64,000 nt of DNA from Chondrosia reniformis. Taxonomy: Eukaryota; Porifera; Demospongiae; Chondrillida; Chondrillidae. Location of the stretch: NCBI GenBank assembly GCA_947172415.1, contig OX359194.1, positions 4,092,001-4,156,000 of the forward strand. Reading direction: 5' to 3'. The notes under the pieces were generated by a model, which saw only the letters and a list, made by a program, of their open reading frames with translations, did not search any database and was not told the origin of the DNA. The translations under genes were made by a program, and so were the position numbers. Each line of letters begins with the position of its first letter. Positions within the stretch are counted from its first letter, which is position 1. Positions 33,075-43,278 of the stretch are shown piece by piece.

Positions 33075-36000
33075 ATGGTTAGGGCACTAATTGATTGCTT
33101 TGAGCGATCTGAACCCAAAAGAGGTGGCTATCAAAAGCGTTTAGAGCGGGAATGGCTGAGCAAATACCCACATTTGCCTCAGACCGGTCGAACCCTTGCC
33201 TTCCAAGCCAAAAGGAGCTTGGTAGGAGACGGAGTACTGCAAGTAACGGGTAGCCGAGATTTAGATTTGGTTAATGATGCACCGCAAGGTGCCTCTAGAA
33301 GGAGAAGGATCCAAGGGGTGATCTGGAACCTTCAGAGGGATAATATCCTCATGGAGCTCTACCGAGAAAGTAAGCCCATGGAAAAGGGGTATGCCGAGCG
33401 GTTGTACCAGGCTTGGAATGCTGCAATGCCAGACCATAAAACCACAAAGGTAGCACTAACTACAAGACTTAGTAGAATCCGAAGAGGTCAAGGTCTCTCG
33501 AGACTAAACCTTGTGGAACTTAACTCTTGTGGTGTAGCCACCCTAACTGGGACTGTGGAGGAAGGTGTGGGAGCCCAGGGACAGGGGGAGCTTCACCAAG
33601 CTCAGGCTGGGACTGAACAAAATGGTGAGCTGCCTGCAGTCCCTGTTGAAACTCCAACACATGATCATCCCAGTCCCAGGACAAGTGGCAATGATCATCT
33701 GATGCAACTTTTAGGCAAAGCAAAAGATGCCTGTCTCCGAAAGAAACATGGAGATTTCTCTGGTAGAAAACCCTGTGGGGGGGTGCGGTTCAACCATGTT
33801 GATACGGCACTGCTCCAGGAGGCCAATGATTGGGTGGAGAAAGAGTGGCAGGAAGGCCCTAGGTCGGCCTGGCACCTGAACTGCCTGGTCTACTCTGTTG
33901 CTATGGCTGTGAGGGGAAAAACAACCAACGAATCACAGCCATGCAACCAGGGAAGGAAATCGGACAATCAGAAGGGAAGTAAGAGACAGGAAGGTCACAT
34001 AAGTGACAGGAAGGCCAAGGGCCTTAGGTTTAGAAGACTGCTTGCCTGGTTGGATGTGGAAATAGTGCGTCAACAGAATAATAATCCTATGACCAAACGC
34101 CAGAAGGTACTCCGAAGAAAGCTTAGGAGGGAGTTCCATTCATTAAACCTGAAGGTGCTGATCAGAGCTCGGGAACAGACACTGGGGAAACTCAGGGTCT
34201 GGACCCTACAAGAGCGAAGATCGGCTGAACGCAGGAAATTCCAGGAACAAAACCACCTTTGGAATACCCAAAGGAAGTTCCGGATGAATGGCAATGTTCC
34301 AACCTCCAATGAAGCTCCCTCAATTGAGGTAGTAAGGGACTTTTGGACAAAGATTGTAGGTACTGTTGGTAAGGTCAACAAAGACGACCCAGGGGTGAAA
34401 GAATGGCTAAAGGAAACCAAAAAGAGGGTGGGTAGAACCTCCTCTGAAGGTCCCGATAGCATTGATGAGACCAAACTGAGGAAGGCCTTGAAAAAGGCAA
34501 AAAGCTGGTCTGCCCCTGGGCCGGATGGCATCCACACTTTTTGGTGGAAAGCACTCCCCTCTGCACAGTCTGCCTTGGCAGATGTACTACGGAGGGTGGT
34601 GAGCGGAGATCTGTCAGTCCCAGACTGGCTTACAAGGGGTCGCACTCTACTCATCCCCAAAAAGGGTGACCCGAAAAGTGCGGCCAACTACCGACCTATT
34701 GCGTGTCTCAACACAATGTACAAGGCTGTCACAGCATACATTGCGTCGGAACTACTCACTTACACCTACACTAATGATCTTTTGCCTGTGGCCCAAAGGG
34801 CCATGAGGAAAGGGAGGTGGGGCTGTGTGGACTGTCTACTGCTGGATCAATCAATCGGTCTAGATGCCAAAATTATGGGCAAGCCACTTAGTGTGGCATG
34901 GATCGATTATGAGAAGGCATATGACAGAGTCCCTCACAAGTGGGTGATGAAGGTGCTAAAAACCATCAAGTGCCCAGGTTGGATCAGGAGGTCTACAGAG
35001 CTCTTCTCCAAACACTGGGCTACTGTGCTTGAGTTGAGGACTGCAGGGAAGGTGGTTAGGAGCACCCCAGTTAAATATAACAGGGGACTCTTCCAAGGAG
35101 ACTCCTTATCGCCACTCCTCTTTTGTCTGGCCATAGCTCCCATATCCCAAGTTCTTAACAGAACCAAGGGATATACCCTCTGGCATGATGGGGAAAGGAA
35201 CACCATGTCACACTTGTTTTACATGGATGACCTTAAGATATATGCTGGAGGGCCTGATAAACTCAGGGAAGCCATGGAATGTGTGGAGAAAACCTCAAAT
35301 GCCATTGGCATGAGGTTTGGAGTGAGAAAGTGTGGAACAGCTCACATGCAAAAGGGGAAAGTTCTGGCTGGCCCAGACAACCCTGAACGCAGTGAAGAAT
35401 CCATAAGGAGCCTTGAAAAAGGTACTACTTATAAGTACCTAGGGCTAGAACAACTGTTTGAGGTAGATGACAGCAAGGTCAAAGCTTGCTTGATCAACGA
35501 ATTGAGGAGGAGACTCCACAAAGTGTGGGGCTCTCACCTCAATGGTAAGAATGCTGCAGAAGCCTCGAACATGTTGTGTGCCTCTCTATTGAGATACTCT
35601 TACCCAGTTTTGAAGTGGACTCAAAGTGAGCTTCCAAAGCTGGACCGAATGGTGAGAAAGATCATGAGAAAGTACCAGTATCATCACTATAACTCTGCCA
35701 TTGAGAGAGTGAACTTGCCTCGCTCTCAAGGTGGTAGAGGGCTCTGTAGTTTTCCTTTGGATCACGACAGGGCTGTTGTGAATCTGGCAAGATACCTCCA
35801 TACTGCCAATGATCCACTCACAGCTATTGTGGTTAAACACCAAAAGTGGCTGGAGTGCTCAAAGCAGAGGAGGACTGTCTTGAAAGAAGCCAGATTGATA
35901 CTGGGAAGCCACGGAATAGAACTAGAACCGGAAATGTGGCTGAAGACAGATCCCTCACAAAATAGTGTAAGAGAATGGAGGAGAGTGGCACGTGAGCTCC

Positions 36001-36818
36001 GGGAGGCTCAGACTGAAAGGTTAAAAAGTAACCTAGCCAAAAAGTCTCACCAGGGCTCATACCACAGACAAGTCACAAATAGGGAGTCTTATGTGTGGCT
36101 TTCTGAGGGGAGACTCAGACCTCAAACTGAGGCTCTGATTCTCGCAGCCCAAGATGATGTGCTGCACACTAGGTGGTACCAAAATAGGATTCTGAAGAAT
36201 TCTAGCCTCCTAATGTGCAGAGAATGTGGCAAGGCTATGGAAACGGTCAAACACATACTAAACATGTGTGAGCCCAAGGGATTTTCTCTCTACAAAGAGA
36301 GGCATGACCGGGCAATACTGATAGTGTTGTGGAGACTGTTGAAAGAATATGGATTCAAGCAGGAAGAGCCCTGGTACAAACTAGAAGCAAAACCAGTCTA
36401 TGAGAATAGGTCTGTCAAAATCTTGTGGGATCCTAGTATCCCTACAGATGATGAAATGACAGAAAGAAGGCCAGACTTAGTGGTTGAGGATCGGCTATGT
36501 AAGTCCATCTTCATTATTGAGATGTCAGTTCCTACTGACAGCAATATTAATGGAAGATGGCAAGAGAAGTTCCAAAAGTACCAGAAGCTGGCAGCTGATA
36601 TGAGGAAACAATTTAGGGGCTACCGAATTAAGGTAGTCCCGATGATAATTGGTGCTTTGGGGACAGTGGAAACGCTCCTGGAAGACCTTAGGGGAATTCC
36701 AAAGCTGTCAAAAAGTGCAGTAGATGTGATGAGAGCCATGCAGAGAACTGTTCTCTGTTTGGCTGTGAGGATATTGAGGCGACATCTATCTGTTGAGGGA
36801 TTGGGGCCTGGACGATAA
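33075..36818 (+). CDS. Non-LTR retrotransposon polyprotein: reverse transcriptase with restriction-like endonuclease
   Basis: 1,247 codons from the first ATG, uninterrupted. N-terminus: two similar Myb-like blocks (about 1-45 and 84-136) sharing the pattern W..., L, S.P...GY..RL...W, P, T, L. Then a Gln/Glu-rich linker and a basic stretch. RT about 460-760: APGPDG 480-485, YRPIACLNTMYK about 539-550, motif A AWIDYEKAYDRVPH with Asp 611, motif B GLFQGDSLSP 671-680, motif C FYMDD with Asp 718-719. CCHC knuckle C1048, C1051, H1060, C1065. Nuclease RRPDLVVED (Asp 1134)...FIIEMSVP (Glu 1149). Role: nicks target DNA and primes reverse transcription from the nick. In-frame sequence is open upstream to a TAA at 32,862-32,864 without any ATG, and the Trp of the first repeat lies four codons before this ATG, so true initiation may be upstream or non-AUG. 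Start chosen as the first ATG. Confidence 0.93.
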   Translation: MVRALIDCFERSEPKRGGYQKRLEREWLSKYPHLPQTGRTLAFQAKRSLVGDGVLQVTGSRDLDLVNDAPQGASRRRRIQGVIWNLQRDNILMELYRESKPMEKGYAERLYQAWNAAMPDHKTTKVALTTRLSRIRRGQGLSRLNLVELNSCGVATLTGTVEEGVGAQGQGELHQAQAGTEQNGELPAVPVETPTHDHPSPRTSGNDHLMQLLGKAKDACLRKKHGDFSGRKPCGGVRFNHVDTALLQEANDWVEKEWQEGPRSAWHLNCLVYSVAMAVRGKTTNESQPCNQGRKSDNQKGSKRQEGHISDRKAKGLRFRRLLAWLDVEIVRQQNNNPMTKRQKVLRRKLRREFHSLNLKVLIRAREQTLGKLRVWTLQERRSAERRKFQEQNHLWNTQRKFRMNGNVPTSNEAPSIEVVRDFWTKIVGTVGKVNKDDPGVKEWLKETKKRVGRTSSEGPDSIDETKLRKALKKAKSWSAPGPDGIHTFWWKALPSAQSALADVLRRVVSGDLSVPDWLTRGRTLLIPKKGDPKSAANYRPIACLNTMYKAVTAYIASELLTYTYTNDLLPVAQRAMRKGRWGCVDCLLLDQSIGLDAKIMGKPLSVAWIDYEKAYDRVPHKWVMKVLKTIKCPGWIRRSTELFSKHWATVLELRTAGKVVRSTPVKYNRGLFQGDSLSPLLFCLAIAPISQVLNRTKGYTLWHDGERNTMSHLFYMDDLKIYAGGPDKLREAMECVEKTSNAIGMRFGVRKCGTAHMQKGKVLAGPDNPERSEESIRSLEKGTTYKYLGLEQLFEVDDSKVKACLINELRRRLHKVWGSHLNGKNAAEASNMLCASLLRYSYPVLKWTQSELPKLDRMVRKIMRKYQYHHYNSAIERVNLPRSQGGRGLCSFPLDHDRAVVNLARYLHTANDPLTAIVVKHQKWLECSKQRRTVLKEARLILGSHGIELEPEMWLKTDPSQNSVREWRRVARELREAQTERLKSNLAKKSHQGSYHRQVTNRESYVWLSEGRLRPQTEALILAAQDDVLHTRWYQNRILKNSSLLMCRECGKAMETVKHILNMCEPKGFSLYKERHDRAILIVLWRLLKEYGFKQEEPWYKLEAKPVYENRSVKILWDPSIPTDDEMTERRPDLVVEDRLCKSIFIIEMSVPTDSNINGRWQEKFQKYQKLAADMRKQFRGYRIKVVPMIIGALGTVETLLEDLRGIPKLSKSAVDVMRAMQRTVLCLAVRILRRHLSVEGLGPGR

Positions 36819-37090
36819 GTAGTCCTGTCCCAGTCCTTGCCTGTCGACCTCTGGAAAGCAGTGGTGGATTGGTGTATGGAGGTACTCCCTCCTATTATGA
36901 CGGTCAACTTTGGCCCGACGTGCACCCATCTGCTGCTGTCGGAAGGAGGAAAAGCCGAGGCTTCTGGCTAAAAACCCAAAGAAAGGAAAACATAACTGAC
37001 TGAGGGTTGTCCAAGCCAGATACTCCTTGCCTTAGTACACTAAGGCAAGAAGTAACAAGGTTCTCCGTTAAGGCTTTTGTTTTTCAAGTA
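36819..37090 (+). other. 3' untranslated region of RLE-type LINE copy B
   Basis: About 272 bp, almost identical to 30,742-31,012 in copy A (one extra A near 36,943). In R2-like elements the 3' UTR is the RNA segment bound by the RT. No terminal poly-A: the end is a T-rich stretch followed by CAAG and satellite. Confidence 0.75.
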
Positions 37091-37092
37091 GT

Positions 37093-40000
37093 TACTAATC
37101 GTATGTACTAGTTGTATGTACTAGTAACTAGATATATGCAATAGTTGTATGTAGTAGTTGTATGTACTAATGGTATGTAATAGTTGTAAGTACTAGTACG
37201 TAGTTGAATGTACTAGTATTATGTAATAGTTGTATGAAGGAGTTGTAGGTACTAGGTGTAGGTACTAGTAACAATCTGTATTTACAAATTGTATATACCA
37301 GTTGAATGTATTGTTGTATGTATATTAGTTTTAATTTATAATATGTACTAGTTGTATGTACTAGTTGTGTGAAGTTGTTGTATGTACTAGTTATATATAC
37401 TAGTTGTGTGAAATTGTTGTATGTACTAGTTATATGTACTAGTTATATGTACTAGTTGTATGTACTAGTTGTGTGAAATTTGTGTATGAACTAGTTATAT
37501 TTACTAGTTGTAGTTACTAGTTGTATGTACTATTTCTATGTACTCTTTGTATGTACTAGTCATATGTACTTGTTGAATGTACTAGTTGTATATATCTTCT
37601 GGTCAGTGGTTGTATGTACTAGTTATATCTACTAGTTGTAAGTACTAGCTGTTGTACCAGTGGTAGGTACTAATTGTATGTACTAGTAACAATCTGTATT
37701 TATTAGTTGTATAGACTAATTGTATGCACTAGGTTTATGTATTTATACATACCAGTTGTATGTACTAGTGGTGTGTAATTTTTGTATGTACTAGTTAAAT
37801 GTACTAGTTGTATGTACTAGCTGTATGTACTAGTTGTATGTACTAGTTGTTTGTACTAGTTGTATGTACTAGTTGTATGTACTAGTTGAATGTGTGTAAT
37901 ATTTGTATCTACTACGTATAATTACTAGTTGCAGTTACCAGTTGTGTGTACTAGTTCTGTATAGAAGTGATTAGTTTTATGTATTCCTTGTATGGACTAT
38001 TTGTATGTACTATTTGTATGTACTAGTTATATATACAGGTTATATGTACTAGTACTATGTCCTAGTTGTAGTACTAGTTGTCAGGACTACATAGTTGTAT
38101 GTACTGGTAGTATATACCAAATTTTATGTACCAGTTGTCTCTACTTGTTGTATTTACTAGTTGTATGTACTAGTTGTATATGGTTAAATATATGTACTTG
38201 TTGTATATACTAGTGTATGCAATTAATGTATGAACTAGTTATATGTAATAGTTGTATATACTAGTTGTATGTACTAATTGTATGTACTAGTTATATGTAC
38301 TAGTTGTGTAATAATTTTACATACTTGTTCTACCTACTAGTAAATAGTTGCATATACTAGTTGTATGTACTAGGTATAAGTATTTGTAACAATCTGTATT
38401 TACTAGTTCTATGTACTAGTTCTATGTACTAGTTGTATGTACTAGTTATATGTACTAGCAACTATTATATGTAACAGTTGTACAAACTAGTTGTATGTAC
38501 TTGTTGTTTGTACTAGTTGTTTGAACAAGTTGTATGTAATTTTATGTACTACTTGTATGTATATACTAGTTGTGTGTTTTTTTGTATGTACTAGTTGTAT
38601 GTACTAGTTGTATGTACTAGTTGTATGTACTAGGTGTATGTACTAGTTGTTTGAACAAGTTGTATGTAATTTTATGTACTACTTGTATGTATATACTAGT
38701 TGTGTGTTTTTTTGTATGTACTAGTTGTATGTACTAGTTGTATGTACTAGTTGTATGTACTAGGTGTATGTACTTGTTGTATATGTGTTCTAGTAAGTAG
38801 TTTTATGCATTAATTTTATGTGCTAGTTGTATGTACTAAATGCAAGAACTAGTTGGATGTTCTAATTGTGTGTAGTAGTTGAATGAACTAGTAAAAAGTT
38901 GCATGTTCTAGTTATATGTACTAGTTGGATGTACTAGCTGTATGCACTAGTTGGATTATACTAGTAACTAGTTGTATGTACTAATTTTATGTACTAGTTC
39001 TATGTATTAGTTTTATGTACTAGTTTTATGAATTGATGTATGTACTAATTATATGTAGTAGTTGTATGGACTATTTCTTTGTACTAGTTGTATGTACTAG
39101 TAGCTAGTTATATGTATTAGTTGTATGTACTAGTTTGATGTACTAGTTGGATGTACTAATAACTTGTTGCACATACTTGTTGTATATAGTTTTATGTAAA
39201 TAGGTTTATTTATATACTAGTTGTGTGTAATTGTTCTATGTACTAGTTTTATATACTAGCTGTATGTACTATTTGTATGTACTAGTTCTATGTCCTAGTT
39301 GTAGTACTAGTTGTATGTAATATATAGTTGCATTTACTAGATGTATGTACTAGTTGTGTACTAATTGTATGTATATACTAGGGGTATATACTTGTTATAT
39401 GTACTAGTTGTATGTACTTATCTGTACTAATTTTATGTGCTAGTTGTATGTTCTAGTAGGTAGTTGCATGTAATAGTTGTATGTACTTGTTCTGAGTACT
39501 AGTTTTATGTACTAGTTGTAGGCAGAAGTTGTATGTACTAGTTATATGTACTAGTAACTTTAAGTATATACTAGTTGTATGTATTAGTTGTTTGAATTAG
39601 TTGTATTTAGTAGTATGTACTACATGTATGTACTAGTTGTGTGTATTTTTTGTAAGCACTAGTTATATTTACTAGTTTAAGTTACTTTTATTATGTACTA
39701 GTTGTATATACTAGTAACTAGATGTATGTGATGGAATAAGGATTTCTTCTAACTGCGTCGAACTTATCTTTGTAACGGTTCATCTTTCGACTTTGGGAGC
39801 GTCTAGATGTATGTGCTAGTTGTATTTATTAGTTGAATGTACTGATTGTATGTACTAGTTTTATGTACTAGGTTTATGTACTTGCTGTATATGTGTTGTA
39901 GGAAGTTGTGTGCACTAGTTATATGTACTAGTTGTATGTACTAGATGTATGTACTAGTTGTATGAATTAATGTTATGTAGTAGTTGTATGTACTAGTAGT

Positions 40001-42834
40001 TAGTTGAATTTACTAGTTGTATGTACTAGTTGTATGTATTAGTTGTATGTACTAGGTGTATGAAGTAGTAACAATCTGTATTTTCTAGTTTTAAGAACTA
40101 GCTGTATGGATAATTTGTATGTAGTTATATGGACTAGTGGTTTGTACTAGTTGTGTGTAATTGTTGTATCTACTTGTTATATGTACTAGTTGTATGTTCC
40201 AACTGTATGTACCAGTTATATGTACTAGTTGTATGTACTAGTTGTATGCACTAGTTGTACATACTAGTAACTAGTTGTATGTATTAGTTGTATGTACAAG
40301 TTCTATGTACTAGTTCTATGTACTAGTTTTATGCATAAGCTGTATGTCCTAATTTTGTTTACTAGTTTTATGTACTAGTTGTTTGAACTAGTGGAATGTA
40401 GTTAGATGTACTACTTGTATGTACTAGTTGGGTGTTATTTTTGTATGTACTAGTTATATTTACTAGATGTAGTTACTAGTTTTATGTACTCGTTGTATGT
40501 ATAAGTTGTATGTACTAGTAACTATCAGAATATACTAGTTGTATATACTAGTTGTTGGAACTAGTTGTATGTAGTTATATGTACTACTTGTATGTACTAG
40601 TTGTGTGTATTTTTCGTATGTACTAGTAATTAGATGTATATACTTGTTGAATGTTCTAGTTGTATGTGCTAGTTGTATGTACTTGTTGTATATGTGTTCT
40701 AGTAAGTGGTTGGATGCACTAGTTATATGTACTAGTTTTATAAACTAGATGTATGTACTCGTTGAATGTACAAATTTTATGTACTAGTAGTATGTACTAG
40801 TAGTTAATTGTATTTACTAGTTGTATGTACTAGTTGTATGTATTAGTTGTATGTACTAGGTTTATGAAGTAGTAACAATCTGTTTTTACTAGTTGTAAGT
40901 ACTAGCTGTATGGACAATTTGTATGTAGTTATATGGACTAGTTGTATGTACTAGTTGTGTGTAATTGTTGTGTCTACTTTTTGTATGTACTAGTTGTATG
41001 TACTAGCTGTATGTACCAGTTATATGTACTAGTTGTATGTACTAGTTGTAAATACTAATTGTACATACTAATAACCAGTTGTATGTATTTGTTGTATGTA
41101 CCTATTCTATGTACTAGTTTTTGGTATAAGCTGTATGTACTAGTTGTTTTTACCAGTTTTATATATAGTTGTATGTAGTTATATGTACTACTTGTATGTA
41201 CCAGTTGTGTGTAATTTTTGTATGTACTAGTTATATTTACTAGTTGTACTTACTAGTTTTATGTACTAGTTATATGAACTAATTGTATGTACTAATTTTG
41301 TGTAATTGTTGTGTGTATTACTTTTATTTACTAGTTGTAGTTACTAGTTGTATGTACTAGTTGTATGAAGTAGTAACTAGTTGTATGTAGTATTAACTAG
41401 TTGTATGTACTACTTGTATGTACTTGTTGTATGTACTAGTAGTATGGACTAGTGGTATGTACTAGTTGTGTGTACAAGTTGTGTGTAATTGTTCTATGTA
41501 CTAGTTATATTTAGAAGTTGCCTGTACTAATTGTATATACTAGTAACTAGTTGTATGTACTAGTTCTATGTACTAGCTTTTTATACTAGATTTATGTACT
41601 AGTTGTATGTAGTTATAGGTACTACTGGTATGTTCTGGTTGTATGTACTAGTAACTGGATGTATGTTCTGGTTGTATGTACTAGTTGTTTGCACTAGTTG
41701 TATGTAGTTATATGTAATAGTTGTATGCATATACTAGTTGTTTGTAATTATTTTATGTACTAGTTATATGTAGTAGTTGTATGTAGTAACTGTATGTGCT
41801 AGATGTAAGTACTAGTAAGTACTTGCATGTACTAGTTGTATGTACTAGTTGTATGTACTAGTTGTATGGACTAGGTGTATGTACTAGTAACAATCTGTAT
41901 TTACTAATTGTATTAACAAGTTGTATGTACTAGTTATAAGTTATTATATGTACTAGTTGTATTTACTATTTGTGTGAAATTGTGGTATGTACTAGTTATA
42001 TATACTTGTTGCATGTACTAGTTGTATGTACCAGTTGTATGTAATAATTGTATGTATCAGATGTATATTTTAGGTGGAAGAACTAGTAACAATCTGTATT
42101 AACTAGTTGTAAGGACTAGTTGTATGTACTTGTTGTATGTAGTAGTTGTATGTCCTAATTGTACGTAATAGTTGTAAGTACTAGTAAGTAGTTACATGTA
42201 CTGGTTATATGTAACAGTTGTATGAACTAGTTGTATGTACCAGGTGTATGTACTAGTAACAATCTGTATTTACTAATTGTATGTACTAGTTGTATGGACT
42301 AGCTGTTTGTACTAGTTATATGTAATATTTGTTTATACTAGTTGTAGGTACTAGTTGTATGTACAATTATGGAGTTGTATGTACCAGTTATATTTACTAG
42401 TTTTATGAACTATTTGTATGTACTAGTTGTATGTACTAGTTGAAAGTACTAGGTGTGTGTAATGTTTGTATCTACTAAATATATTTACTAGTTGCAGTTA
42501 GCAGTTGTGTGTACTAGTTCTATATAGTATGAATTAGTTGTATGTACTTCTTGTATGGACTATTTGTATGTATTATTTGTATGTACTAGTTATATATACA
42601 GGTTATATGTACTAGTACTATGTCCTAGTTGTAGTACTAGTTGTAAGTATTACATAGTTGTATGTACTGGTAGTATATACCAAATTTTATGTACCAGTTG
42701 TCTCTACTTGTTGTATTTACTAGTTGTATGTACTAGTTGTATATGGTTAAATATATGTACTTGTTGTGTGTACTAGTGTGTGCAATAGATGTATGAACTA
42801 GTTATATGTAATAGTTTTATGTACTAGTTGTATG
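37093..42834 (+). repeat. 13-bp satellite array with several nested duplications
   Basis: Contains the second copy of the LINE-flanking satellite (to about 38,300) and a clean 130-bp tandem duplication (ten units; TTGAACAAGTTGTATGTAAT at about 38,521 and 38,651). The block with TACCAAATTTTATGTACCAG recurs near 32,545, 38,117, 42,685 and 51,768. ACTATCAGAATATACTAG at about 40,521 is an empty insertion site for the Helitron-like element below. Confidence 0.93.
39733..39805 (-). mobile_element. Penelope-like element terminal fragment
   Basis: GGAATAAGGATTTCTTCTAA and the following 50 bp match the left end of the 3,087 copy (same subfamily: GGTTCATCTTTCGACTTTGG, GGGAGCGTCTAGA). Satellite resumes on both sides and no other part of the element is present. 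Confidence 0.7.
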
Positions 42835-42836
42835 TA

Positions 42837-43276
42837 CAGTGTAACTGGGAAAATCCGCCACAATTCGTTCTAGCACTTTTTTGGCAGAATATTGAGTTTG
42901 GTGGATTAGCCAAATATCGTCATTAATTATAACCAGCTAAATAAAACGATGAACGATATTTGCTCTTGCGTTGCCGTCGAATTCTTCCTCTTACAGTCAC
43001 ATATCGGGCAATTTTCAAGTCAGTTTTGGAACGCTTAGAGGTAATCTCTAAGATTTATTTCGTACGATTAAAATGTTGACGAAAGCGGCGGATTTCAAAG
43101 GTGGAAAACACCTATAAATGTACAATTGAAGCGAGAAAATAATGGCGGATGGTGGATTTGGCGGTTGGCAGATTACATATATACTTCTAGTATGTAAATG
43201 AATTCGTTTAATACGAACTCAGACCGATTGAGAGGTTGTGCGTATTAAGTGGGAGCAGATTATCCGGGTTACACTG
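42837..43276. mobile_element. pogo/Tigger-like MITE, 440 bp, complete
   Basis: Ends CAGTGTAACTGGGAAAATCC and (reverse complement of the right end) CAGTGTAACCCGGATAATCT, with TA on both sides (42,835-42,836 and 43,277-43,278). CAGTGTAACC...ATAATCYGC termini and TA duplication fit pogo/Tigger non-autonomous elements. Inverted copies start at 63,674 and 53,414. The satellite beside the 43 kb and 63.7 kb copies also matches in inverted form, so those two are one insertion duplicated. Confidence 0.88.
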
Positions 43277-43278
43277 TA

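Larger units (their letters stand above)
32731..37090 (+). mobile_element. RLE-type LINE (R2/R4-like), copy B, with intact ORF
   Basis: About 4.36 kb: 5' region 32,731-33,074, ORF to 36,818, 3' untranslated region of about 270 bp ending in TTAAGGCTTTTGTTTTTCAA. A single ORF with central RT, CCHC motif and C-terminal PD-(D/E)xK-like nuclease is the plan of the R2 superfamily (R2, R4, HERO, NeSL, CRE). The RT wording (YRPIACLNTMYK, GLFQGDSLSPLLFC, FYMDD) seems nearest to R4-like elements, from memory. Both junctions are with 13-bp satellite, and no target duplication can be read because the flanks come from different satellite positions. Confidence 0.9.

Noticed and set aside
34070-34687. 205-codon antisense frame conserved in both LINE copies (28,054-28,671 and 34,070-34,687)
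   Set aside because: It lies opposite the reverse transcriptase coding frame; conservation follows from the sense strand, and no domain is recognisable.
27051-37090. RLE-type LINE as a satellite-specific (site-targeting) element
   Set aside because: Both copies derive from one duplicated insertion, so there is only one independent event here; target choice cannot be inferred.
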